Shown here piece by piece: positions 10,301-18,040 of a stretch of 64,000 nt of DNA. The translations under genes and the position numbers were made by a program. The stretch's first letter is position 1. The number at the start of each line of letters is the position of its first letter. This stretch comes from Meira nashicola (lineage: Eukaryota; Basidiomycota; Exobasidiomycetes; Exobasidiales; Brachybasidiaceae). The stretch is taken from NCBI GenBank assembly GCA_001600355.1, contig BCJU01000002.1, positions 1,860,001 to 1,924,000 of the forward strand, read 5' to 3'. The notes beneath the pieces were generated by a model that was given only the letters and a program-made list of their open reading frames with translations, did not search any database and was not told the DNA's origin.

Positions 10301-11447
10301 AAAAGAACAAGCTTCAGATTCAAGTACAGGTGATCAAACACCTGAAACACCTTCTTCACGTCGACCTAGTGCTTATCAAATGGAAGATGACGATGATGAT
10401 CTGCCTCCACGTGAAGAAGCTGTGCACGCATCATCAACTGAAGATACAAGTCACTCTCCACCTCGACAAGATTCACCCGTTGGTGATGAAACGGAAAGAA
10501 TTTTGGCGGAATTACGGGAGAATGGAATCGTTGTACGAGAATTGGAAAGCTCTCTGCCTCCACTTGTAGCAAAAACAACTCCATACGTTCCTCCAAGAAG
10601 AGGCAGTAAATTGAAAGAGAGTATTGTTGCAGATCAATCAATAGAACCTGAGACGGAATCGGAAATACCTATTTATGATGAAGAAACTCCTACTGAAGAA
10701 AAGATTCCCGAAGTGACAGTATCAGATCAATCATTATTGGAAAAAGGAGACAGTAGTGCCGATCAAACACAAGAACGTTTTACTGCCAAATCATACGCTA
10801 GACCTTTTGGCAGCACAACTTTTGATGCCAACGGTTTGCCTCCTAGTGCGCCTACAGGTAATTCTAGTGCAGACGTAAGTTTATCGTTTGGGGATTCATA
10901 TGATGTAGAAGAAGGTGATGGTCAGCTTTCTACAGCTGCAGAGCAGGATACCGTTGAAAGCAGCCGAAGATCATCCGATTATGGATCTTCTGGTCAACAA
11001 TACGGTCTTTCGGCTCAAGCAGCAAGAGAATTAGCAATGCAATTTCAATCTGCCGGAATGTCAAATGCAGGAGCACTTGCTGCTGCACAGATTGCACAAA
11101 ATTTTGAAGCAATGGATGATGGAAACATTGCTGATATTCGAAGGCCATCTTTACCTACTTCAACGTATAGTAGTGCAGGAAGTAATGCTTCAGGTGCTTA
11201 TTTAGGCTTGGGAAGTGGTGCACAAGCTCTCGAAACTGGTTCGGGTGCGAAAAATTCAGGTGTTGGTTCAAATGATTTGGATCCATGGGGTAATCTATCA
11301 CCTTCACCAAATGATTTGACTCCACAAAATGCAAATACGACACGAGCACGAGCACCTTCTGATTTCAACACTAAGTCAACCGGCTCTGAAGCTCTTGCAC
11401 CTCCTCCTTCTGCACGATCTTGGAACAATGATAATCCTTGGGGTTAG
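7377..11447 (+). CDS. DUF726 / TMCO4-family alpha/beta hydrolase (Mil1-like)
   Basis: 1356 residues, one exon. It starts MMDDDDWQEMPVV, followed by an acidic disordered region with basic clusters up to about 500. The DUF726 domain covers about 515-930: a Gly-rich hydrophobic hairpin (about 598-675), then IIAVPGFMSG, and the GFSLG nucleophile elbow at about 813-817 (Ser 815 candidate). RTDWILGWLFR and the GH..Y end follow. The C-terminal 400 residues are Ser/Pro-rich and disordered and contain DPWG (about 1302) and a terminal NPWG. The yeast relative Mil1 (YFL034W) binds the alternative AP-1 adaptor subunit Apm2, so the DPW/NPW motifs may be adaptor-docking sites (inference). Predicted to be a membrane-associated lipase-like protein of the secretory pathway. 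It converges with the p31comet-like gene, 80 bases apart. Confidence 0.88.
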   Translation: MMDDDDWQEMPVVRDENAASSSSDEGGSSYNSTFRKNKSAYSARKAYSHGRSNSGYTNFVGQTQPGQLSGATNATGRHLDIDDARGYSWRAKPENLGDAGGFEASKKEDKKKKAERRKRRKQKGEEVSSSSSSDSENEEDEGGARGYTQLRLDDDVEAEDLNSATDYLFTGASGSNPMDDIDGKGATPHSQLNTTKNLLTEGQKIAYVGLVSLAAKQIIRQLERVPGKEQKNAISSADEWRLRVMARIYQHMDIEVGEQKMIESLAEHGVLISDLAPSLITTQTVDNPDFDPEALHEREEEEERAREAKVKEDEKIELGGSGIGAKTEYQDSLSIEEGTADPPPPYQKMGQAVSQSQADDEDEGDIGGARSPFGSEDEGDLGALPPSDDEEGDGDLGVMPSEPSSAKSASGKRSSLPKKKVDFTEDDDDGDITAQVQPRIKTTDEVAKEGNDKEDNSATIIVDPNTAKRLDTMDETLADAKATPMGLTSQPQTIDTLPSALEGVTTELSSADKTITLDLRWTVLCDLFLVLTADSVYDARSRVLLERVAEELGLTWMDVTKFEKRVTDALEIEESVSGSLKGKKAVRKRADMARKRRMIMMGLATVGGGLVIGLSAGLMAPLIGAGLGAALGTVGIGGTTGFLTGIGGATIITSTGTLGGAALGGTGMNKRTRTVRTFEFKPIHNNKRVNCIIAVPGFMSGPLDDPRLPFSVVDSVMGDIFSLLWEPDMMQEMGNAIYLLWSETLVQGVQQVLAATIAGGLVGALAWPLWLTKLGYFIDNPWSNALDRAHSCGLILADVLSKRKMGVRPITLVGFSLGARVVFYALVELAKKKNFGIVQNVYLIGAPVTANDKTWKEARSVVAGRFVNAYSRTDWILGWLFRATTGGLGSIAGLRPVERVPEVENVDVTQTVPGHLQYRAFMPLVLDQLGFRTTAEYFDEPEDLNKIPEREIIYDEPKLKTVKTSTGGFGRIFKRKEQASDSSTGDQTPETPSSRRPSAYQMEDDDDDLPPREEAVHASSTEDTSHSPPRQDSPVGDETERILAELRENGIVVRELESSLPPLVAKTTPYVPPRRGSKLKESIVADQSIEPETESEIPIYDEETPTEEKIPEVTVSDQSLLEKGDSSADQTQERFTAKSYARPFGSTTFDANGLPPSAPTGNSSADVSLSFGDSYDVEEGDGQLSTAAEQDTVESSRRSSDYGSSGQQYGLSAQAARELAMQFQSAGMSNAGALAAAQIAQNFEAMDDGNIADIRRPSLPTSTYSSAGSNASGAYLGLGSGAQALETGSGAKNSGVGSNDLDPWGNLSPSPNDLTPQNANTTRARAPSDFNTKSTGSEALAPPPSARSWNNDNPWG

Positions 11448-11527
11448 AAAAGAGAGAGAAGGACAAAATTTATACCTCATCTTTATATTAATTATACAGT
11501 GTACTACATTATACATACAATAAATAC

Positions 11528-12856
11528 CTAAAGAGTACATGCTTGCAAGACTATATCGCTTGCATACCAAATTTGATCGCTGCCATCCTTGGCGTCCGGG
11601 ATAGGCACTTCATCTTGTTTTTCAGGTCCAGGTGATGTGAAATTGATGATCATTGATGCGCTAATCATTCGCTGCTTTTGAGCGGGCTTACGTTGAGACT
11701 GTTTAGTGACATCCACTTTTGGATTGATTGGCTTCTTGTTCTGTATTTCATTCGGTCTTGATCGCATTCTTGCCATTCGCTTCTGATCGATCAGTTCTTG
11801 TGCAGTCAAAGCTGGTTGTTCGATAGCCATCGGTTCAATAATTGTGTTTCGTGAATCTGTAAAAGGGGATATTTGCACCTTTTGCTCAAAGTCTAAGTCG
11901 CTATCTTGTCTAAAGATGAGTGGTTTTATTTTCTTTTTAGCATCTGAACCTATCAATTTTGGGCTCATCAAAGCTTTCCTCTTTAATGGGCTTAAACCTA
12001 AAGCCAACATATCAACATCTTCTGCCGTCGTTCCAGGTGTTTCTTTCGATCCACTTCCTTCTTCTGATCGTTCTTGTTTATGTTTAGGACGTATTCTTCC
12101 TCCATCAACTTCATCATCTTGAGCAATCTTTAACGACGGCCTCGGTATCCATCCTTCAGCTGAAAACCCCGTTTTAGGCGCTTGAATAAAGATTTGTGAT
12201 CTAGTAGGCGCAATAGGTGCAGTCAAGGTTTTACCTAAAGCGGATTCGTCCATATTTGCAGATAAGAAAAATCTAACTAATTTACGTTCAAGAACGGGTA
12301 TACGTGACATTGAAGATTGACCTACAGATGAATCAATTGTTTTATTCATCTTTCCACCAAACACTTGTCGGGCAACAGATGGTTTGGGAGGATTATTTTT
12401 ATCTGCTTCAATTGCTGTACGAGGCAATGAAAGAAGTCCTTTAAGTTGGATCTTGAATTGTTGCCTGGCCATAGTCAAAGGCGATTGTCCTAAACGAAGG
12501 ACTAGAATAATATCGTCACCATTGGTTGGGCTTATAGACCTTGTCGCCGCTTCTATAGCACGTACGATTTGATCATGTAATCTATCCACATTTCTTATCA
12601 TCTCATTCAATTTTCGTTCTTTCCTTTGTGCAGTGAATGTTGTAGCTTTAACTCTAAATTTGCGTATATTCTGCTCACTTTCATTGTATTCTTCTGCAAC
12701 TCTGTTTTCTCTTTGATCTCTTTGCTTCCTTAGAACAGCTATCGGTTGATGAATTTGTCCTTTTGCGAATAAGAGATGATGAATTGCTGAAGAAATGATT
12801 GCACATGCTTGTTCTTGACTAGTTGCAGAGATGTCAATCGTTGATATTTCAGACAT
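11528..12856 (-). CDS. p31comet (MAD2L1BP)-like HORMA protein
   Basis: 442 residues. Collinear landmarks with animal p31comet as I know it: an N-terminal helix pattern AIISSAIHHLLFAKGQIHQP (19-38) matching the H-x(3)-[YF]-x(2)-QQLPLP element; a helix and strand DDIILVLRLGQSPLT (114-128) matching the LILLG..LSP strand; FFLSA..DESALG (196-208); a WIPRPSL segment (236-242) matching WFRPKL; and at the very end DQIWYASDIVLQA, matching the C-terminal DYIWFQAPVTFKG strand. About 170 disordered residues are inserted before this last strand. p31comet binds closed Mad2 and delivers it to TRIP13/Pch2 to silence the spindle checkpoint. Identity rests on pattern, not a search; other HORMA proteins are the alternative. 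Confidence 0.68.
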   Translation of the reverse strand: MSEISTIDISATSQEQACAIISSAIHHLLFAKGQIHQPIAVLRKQRDQRENRVAEEYNESEQNIRKFRVKATTFTAQRKERKLNEMIRNVDRLHDQIVRAIEAATRSISPTNGDDIILVLRLGQSPLTMARQQFKIQLKGLLSLPRTAIEADKNNPPKPSVARQVFGGKMNKTIDSSVGQSSMSRIPVLERKLVRFFLSANMDESALGKTLTAPIAPTRSQIFIQAPKTGFSAEGWIPRPSLKIAQDDEVDGGRIRPKHKQERSEEGSGSKETPGTTAEDVDMLALGLSPLKRKALMSPKLIGSDAKKKIKPLIFRQDSDLDFEQKVQISPFTDSRNTIIEPMAIEQPALTAQELIDQKRMARMRSRPNEIQNKKPINPKVDVTKQSQRKPAQKQRMISASMIINFTSPGPEKQDEVPIPDAKDGSDQIWYASDIVLQACTL

Positions 12857-13215
12857 TTTTGTGGCAAAAAGATCGATCTGCTGACGTTTGTCGTTCTATA
12901 TCATCATACTTTTCGATATAGGCAGCCTTGAAACGATGGCTGAAGTAAGTGAAGAAGAAGAATATGCAAAACGCCCTTAAAAGTGTTGTTCTCTTAACCA
13001 ACACCTGTGTGCGCGTATAAATAGACGCGTGCACTTATATTATTTCCTCTACAAGGGAGCTTTAAACTTATTGCAGACCTGGAAAAGTTAACAATGATTG
13101 TATTATTATTATCACAATGTAACGATGGAGGGGTGATCATCATAAAAGAGAGGGGGAGATGCGAAATAATAAAGTTCGCACGTCTATATAATAATTTATT
13201 TTACCAAGAAGCACA
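12857..13215. other. intergenic between two minus-strand genes
   Basis: About 360 bases: the promoter of the p31comet-like gene and the 3' UTR of LETM1. Only chance ORFs were seen. Confidence 0.45.
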
Positions 13216-15621
13216 TCACTGTTCAATGATGTCTTCTCTCTTTAATCCAACCTTTCTTTCATCTCGTAAAGCATGTCCTTCTGCACGAATACTTTCTACA
13301 TTATCATCTCGAACGATGCCCAAACCACTTTCTTTACGTGCGATTTCAACAACATCCGCAAGTGGAACCAATCCATCGTTATCGACATCTAATTTATCCA
13401 CTAAACGTTCCAAGATTTCATCATCAGGTCGATGTTTGATCAAACGTAAGGCTTGTTCCAGATCATCAACACTAATCTTTCCTGATGGACTAGCTTCGAT
13501 AATATTCATTCGGCTTCCCACATCACGGTCATAGTCTTCAAGTTGAGCATCAATCTTTTGTAACATACTTCGAACACGTTTAGCTAATCCACGTGAACTT
13601 GTTGATACGGCACTGCTTGCTCCCACTCGTGCTGCTTGCTCTTGTGTTGTTTCATCTGCAGCAGCTTTTTCTTCAGAGGATGTAGTACTTTTCTCTTCAT
13701 CCACCTTTTCTTTGGATGGTGATGGTGTATTGCTGGATGATTTGTCTTCATCAGTTCCGCAGACCCCACTCTCTTCCATTTCTTGTACCAATTGTGCTAA
13801 TTCTTCTCGTTCTTTCAAAACACTTGATTTAGCGCTCAAGATGCTCAATGCTTCACCCAATTCGGTCAATTGTTCGTTTGTCATTCTTGCATCTTCTGTT
13901 GCAGGGTCTACTTCACCCTTGGGCAACATTGCTCTCGCCTCCTTCTCTTCTCGACTCAAGCGAACCTGTTCCTTGCTACGCTCCTTGCGTTCCTTATCTG
14001 CTTTGCGTGCTTCTTCTTCTGCTTGTTCTTGTTCGGCCTCGTCTTCTATCATTTCTTCTTGTTGTTGCAATACTTCCAAACGTTGCTTGTTCGTGGCAGC
14101 ATCCTTGTTCACGCTCAATTCTGCTTCGCTCAACAAATTGTCAGGCAGACTGCTCAACGTCAATTCTAAGCTGCGAAGCTGTGTGCCATCGTCGGGCGAG
14201 GAAGAACTATTGGGAATTGAGTCAAATGCACGGGAAAGGATCAATAAAACACCACTAATTCGTTGGTGAAGATGTAAATCAATCCATTGTCTTAATTCAT
14301 CTTGCAGCCTCTTTTCAGATCGATCTTGCGTTTGAATACCACGACTTTGACAAGCATGTTGTAATTCGAGTAAGCTCAAATTTTCAACACCTTCGGCTGA
14401 GATTTGCATATCATCTCGCTTGCACTTGTTCAACTTTGTACGAATTTGGTAGCGGAGATAATTATCAGTTCCAAAGGCATTGATTTGCAGGTATCGACAC
14501 ATAGAAACCAATTGTGGCCGGGTAAGATTGTCTAGAGTAAGATCATCTTCTAGCAATTTGGCAACGCGGATAATGTCTTCGGTAGAAGGATGATCACCAG
14601 TCGTACGAACTTTGCGGAAAAATTCTTTGAATTCGTCAGAAGTTTGCAGTTCTGCCGTTGCCGCAATACCACCCTCTTTGATGGTCTCTTGAAGGAATTT
14701 TGCCATCTCTAGACGAACTTTGATCAATCTTCTACGCTTCTCTTCAACCGCAAATTTACTCTCGAACGTGCTTGGAAGCATGTTTGGGAAGACTTTAATG
14801 GCAACAGGGAGCAGCAATTCTCCGAAGGGGACGATAATAAACGGCAAGAATGGAATAAGACGCAACAAATCGGCGGTCGTTCTCTTTAATTGACGGTGTT
14901 CACGACGTGTAAGATTGTATCCCATCATCAAACGACGTAACAATCTGCTACTGATACTGACTTCTTTTGCTAATAGCTTCGTTCCGTGCCAGTAATGTGC
15001 GGCCTCTTCTTTGACTTTAATCCAAGCACGTTTTACAAGAGGTTGACTTTTCCACTTTTCTTCAGCTTCTTTGGCAGCCAAAGCTTTTGCTGTCTGCTCC
15101 TGCAAAAGTGATTGTGACGCACTTGATTGATTCGCATCAGAGCCTAATTCTGCAGCGCTAACATTTGTGACCGGTTGTGCATGCTTCAAAGGGGTTGTGG
15201 CGATATTAATTGACTCCGAATTTTGCTGTGAAGTGTTAGAGCTGTTGTTGGAAGGCGAGCTAGAAGATTTGTCCTTTGATTTTTGTGGCTTCCCAGTGGG
15301 CGGAGGAAAGTTTGTCGAGGATGAGCCGCTTTCATGTGGCTGAACATGCTGATAACGTCTTACAAGGGCGAACTTAGTATTTGCATTTGTGCTCTTTCTC
15401 TTGCGAGCTAGTCCACCAGAAGATGAACCGGAAGCTGCCGTGCTGTACAGATGAAAATGTGGCGCAAACAGACGTAAGACGTCACTTTGAGATGACTTGT
15501 TGCTTCCAGCCTTGACCAGCAAATCTGTTGCTCTTCCACTTGAGCATAATCTAGTGGAGGTGATCAACGAAGAAGTGGCAAGGGATAAACCTCGTCTCGA
15601 AGATGATACGGCGAATGACAT
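13216..15621 (-). CDS. LETM1/Mdm38-type mitochondrial inner-membrane protein with EF-hand
   Basis: 801 residues, one exon. The N-terminus is Ser/Arg-rich and nearly free of acids (MSFAVSSSRRGLSLATSS), a mitochondrial presequence. The LETM1 domain covers about 190-480: WHGTKLLAKEV, a Pro-containing membrane segment FLPFIIVPFGELLLP (about 256-272), the ribosome-binding-like helices and the LTRPQLVSMCRYL segment. A long charged coiled coil follows (about 520-620). Near the end is an EF-hand loop, DVDNDGLVPLAD (about 745-756), with Asp at positions 1, 3, 5 and 12. LETM1/Mdm38 supports K+/H+ exchange and mitoribosome attachment. Yeast Mdm38, as I recall, lacks an EF-hand, so this architecture is closer to animal LETM1. 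Secure family call. Confidence 0.95.
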   Translation of the reverse strand: MSFAVSSSRRGLSLATSSLITSTRLCSSGRATDLLVKAGSNKSSQSDVLRLFAPHFHLYSTAASGSSSGGLARKRKSTNANTKFALVRRYQHVQPHESGSSSTNFPPPTGKPQKSKDKSSSSPSNNSSNTSQQNSESINIATTPLKHAQPVTNVSAAELGSDANQSSASQSLLQEQTAKALAAKEAEEKWKSQPLVKRAWIKVKEEAAHYWHGTKLLAKEVSISSRLLRRLMMGYNLTRREHRQLKRTTADLLRLIPFLPFIIVPFGELLLPVAIKVFPNMLPSTFESKFAVEEKRRRLIKVRLEMAKFLQETIKEGGIAATAELQTSDEFKEFFRKVRTTGDHPSTEDIIRVAKLLEDDLTLDNLTRPQLVSMCRYLQINAFGTDNYLRYQIRTKLNKCKRDDMQISAEGVENLSLLELQHACQSRGIQTQDRSEKRLQDELRQWIDLHLHQRISGVLLILSRAFDSIPNSSSSPDDGTQLRSLELTLSSLPDNLLSEAELSVNKDAATNKQRLEVLQQQEEMIEDEAEQEQAEEEARKADKERKERSKEQVRLSREEKEARAMLPKGEVDPATEDARMTNEQLTELGEALSILSAKSSVLKEREELAQLVQEMEESGVCGTDEDKSSSNTPSPSKEKVDEEKSTTSSEEKAAADETTQEQAARVGASSAVSTSSRGLAKRVRSMLQKIDAQLEDYDRDVGSRMNIIEASPSGKISVDDLEQALRLIKHRPDDEILERLVDKLDVDNDGLVPLADVVEIARKESGLGIVRDDNVESIRAEGHALRDERKVGLKREDIIEQ

Positions 15622-16337
15622 AGTACACTGTATGACAAAATGTACGAAAAGCCTTTAAATGTTGTCGTATCTGCTTTGAGGTTGAAAAGAGCAATCACTG
15701 CCAATCAAGGCAGATCAATGCGAAAGATTGAATAATCTGATCAAATTTGACGATGATCAAACAGCATAGATACGTCCAAAAGTATGAACCGACTCGTGGT
15801 ACGTATGGGTGATTGTTGTGGTGATGGGAGAAGAGTGACACTTAAGAAATCCCATTGTTCAAAAATCCTCGGAGCTACGTTCCCATCAACAAATTTAAAG
15901 TGCATCAGCATAACTTCCTTCTTATTCCGCCAAAAAATTATATATTTTAAAGGCAGCATGCTTGCGTACGTGCGTTTTGCATTTTTTTTAAATAGCCGGA
16001 TTTAGTACAGCCTTCTTTTCCCCCCTTTTGATCTCTGCATGCGAACAGGCCAATTCGGCTTACTGTGTGCTGAGCGCCAAAGCAGCAGTCCGCGTTCCCA
16101 ATTCCCAAAAAGCCCGTACTGATTGAACTCAGGGCAAGGGGCTTGAAAAACAATAAGAAGCACCCTACTTTTTGGCTGGGCATATCGCACGTGCCAATCG
16201 GCTTGTTTCCCTCCTTTTCTCATTCACAAGAGTAATGACTGAATAAATGCCCTCACGATGGTCATCAATATACATCAAGTGATGGTTGTGATGATATCCT
16301 AGAAGTGAGGCGTTTACTGAGAGTATCTAGCAGCAAC
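15622..16337. other. divergent promoter region, LETM1 / DUF202 gene
   Basis: About 715 bases between divergent starts. No RNA gene or repeat recognised. A GTGATGA string near 16288 resembles a snoRNA C box but has no matching D box at a usable distance. Confidence 0.45.
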
Positions 16338-16877
16338 ATGACCGGGAGAGAAAATCCTTCCAACGAGCTAGAAAGAGTTCATTCAAACGTACCGATCGAA
16401 TCAATTATCAATCATGACGAATTAACAGATATTCGAGCGTATCAACGTACATTCGACGGAGCATATACAAGAACAGCGTTAGGACAATTAAGTTATGCAA
16501 TCTTGATTTTACGTTTATTTGAGAGGGACTTTTATTGGTGTGGATTGATTTATACAATTTTGGCCGTTCAATTAATCTTTGTGGGTATGTATAGATATAA
16601 TCTTGCTATCAAAAATGACGATCGATGGAAGGATGTCAATGTCAAGATGATATCTGTTCCTAATGATGCGAACGAAGCAAATGCACCATCTATGCAACGA
16701 CCCACCAGTACAAATGATGGTCCTGTTGTATCAGCCTCAATCGCCAATAACTCACATGCAGCTCATCGATCTCTATTTCGACCCACATTTCGTACAGCTG
16801 GAAATGCAGTTGCTTTGGCTACGGCAGGAACTCTAATATTAGAGCTAACTTTGATGGTATTGGTGATCCGGTTGTAA
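16338..16877 (+). CDS. DUF202-domain small membrane protein
   Basis: 179 residues from the ATG at 16338; an in-frame GTG further upstream at 16305 is not a plausible fungal start. The DUF202 pattern is at about 34-95: RAYQRTFDGAYTRTALGQLSYAILILRL, then a second span WCGLIYTILAVQLIFVGMYR. After a polar linker of about 60 residues a third span closes the protein (ALATAGTLILELTLMVLVIRL). DUF202 domains form compact three-helix membrane units, also found at the C-terminus of yeast VTC polyphosphate polymerase subunits. Function of the stand-alone fungal forms is not known to me. Tail to tail with NAA20, 59 bases between stops. Confidence 0.85.
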   Translation: MTGRENPSNELERVHSNVPIESIINHDELTDIRAYQRTFDGAYTRTALGQLSYAILILRLFERDFYWCGLIYTILAVQLIFVGMYRYNLAIKNDDRWKDVNVKMISVPNDANEANAPSMQRPTSTNDGPVVSASIANNSHAAHRSLFRPTFRTAGNAVALATAGTLILELTLMVLVIRL

Positions 16878-16936
16878 TTTAAAAGATGATGTATTTGTAC
16901 AAATGATGTTAATTTTACAGTCTTTTACAGAAAAGA

Positions 16937-17545
16937 TTACCGCGGTTTGCGTGCTGAATCAAATATGGTTGATGATGGATCTACGACTGTGTTTCGACCT
17001 GTAACTCCATCCCTTACAGTTTCCCGTTTCGTATCTCTTGCGAGAGCTTTTCTCATATCGTAACCATCTTCATCTGTTCCGTTTGGCCCTCCTCCCATAT
17101 AGTATTTATCTACTTTGCGATAAACACTATAACCTAAACCTTCATACATTCCTATAGCAACTTGATTGGAAGGTCGAACAAATAAGTCAACAAAGTAAGC
17201 CCTATAGATATCCGAACTTGCACTTTCCAATAATCCCATCAATCCTTTTGCAACGCCCAATCTACGATATTCAGGTGCAACTGTGATTGCAGTTACATGA
17301 CCATGTCTTTCTTTTTGTTCTTTTTGCATTCTACCTATTTTTGGACCAGGATCTTTTCCTTCCGCTTTTCCAATCACATAACCCATAATTCTTCCATTTG
17401 GTGTTAATTGTGTATAACTTAAATCAGGCCAAACGGCTAAATAACTTAAATAATAATTGATCGTATATGTTTCCGTCCAATGATCCAAATTGACACTATT
17501 GAATTTGAAAAGATCATCAGCTTTATAAGGTCGTAAGTAGGCCAT
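16937..17545 (-). CDS. NAA20: N-terminal acetyltransferase NatB catalytic subunit
   Basis: 202 residues from the ATG at 17545 (MAYLRPYKADDLFKFN), which matches the conserved Naa20 N-terminus; an upstream in-frame extension to 17605 is not needed. GNAT fold with the acetyl-CoA binding signature RRLGVAKGLM (Q/RxxGxA) after VTAITVAPEY. Other NatB landmarks: NLDHWTETY, YYLSYLAVWPDL, and VDLFVRPSNQVAIGMYEGLGYSVYRKV. NatB acetylates Met-Asp, Met-Glu, Met-Asn and Met-Gln N-termini co-translationally together with the auxiliary subunit Naa25/Mdm20. Divergent from the disordered gene at 18041 with about 500 bases between. Secure. Confidence 0.95.
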   Translation of the reverse strand: MAYLRPYKADDLFKFNSVNLDHWTETYTINYYLSYLAVWPDLSYTQLTPNGRIMGYVIGKAEGKDPGPKIGRMQKEQKERHGHVTAITVAPEYRRLGVAKGLMGLLESASSDIYRAYFVDLFVRPSNQVAIGMYEGLGYSVYRKVDKYYMGGGPNGTDEDGYDMRKALARDTKRETVRDGVTGRNTVVDPSSTIFDSARKPR

Positions 17546-18040
17546 CTTTCTACTTTTTTGGATAGTGTCAAGATTGAAGAATGAATGCAAGAAGATTGCA
17601 ATCAAACTTTACGAGCGGGTGTCTGTGCATTTTGCAATATTTCACTAGCCCGCCTAGGCGACGGCACACACACCTCACGCACGCCGACATGTGTAGATAC
17701 ACAAACGCCTGTATAGCGGGGAACAATACTGCAATTACACACAGCATATGCACTGTTACTTACTCTAGCTTTTCCGGATCGGATTTTTTTTTGCTGCTTA
17801 ATTGCCAAGCTACCCCGTTTAGTGGTTGGATACGTGCAAAGCGGAAACCAGCCTCCTGTGGAGTCAAAAGCAGATATTTTGAAGTGAAAATAAGGTTCGC
17901 CTTCCATCTTGCTCACTACTACATATATGCTATCAAAATTGATGGTAAGCCATCCTATACATCCATCAAAATTCGATCTTATCTAGCCCAAATGAGCCTA
18001 TGGGAAAGTAGGTGATCAACATATTCACCACCTTGCACAA
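17546..18040. other. divergent promoter region, NAA20 / unknown gene
   Basis: About 495 bases between divergent starts; short overlapping ORFs only, no RNA gene or repeat seen. Confidence 0.45.

Noticed and set aside
16286..16320. C-box-like GTGATGA and CTGA as another box C/D snoRNA
   Set aside because: The boxes are under 30 nt apart, too close, and lie in the leader of the DUF202 gene.
16305..16337. Extended GTG start of the DUF202 protein
   Set aside because: Fungal nuclear genes do not normally start at GTG and the ATG at 16338 precedes the whole domain.
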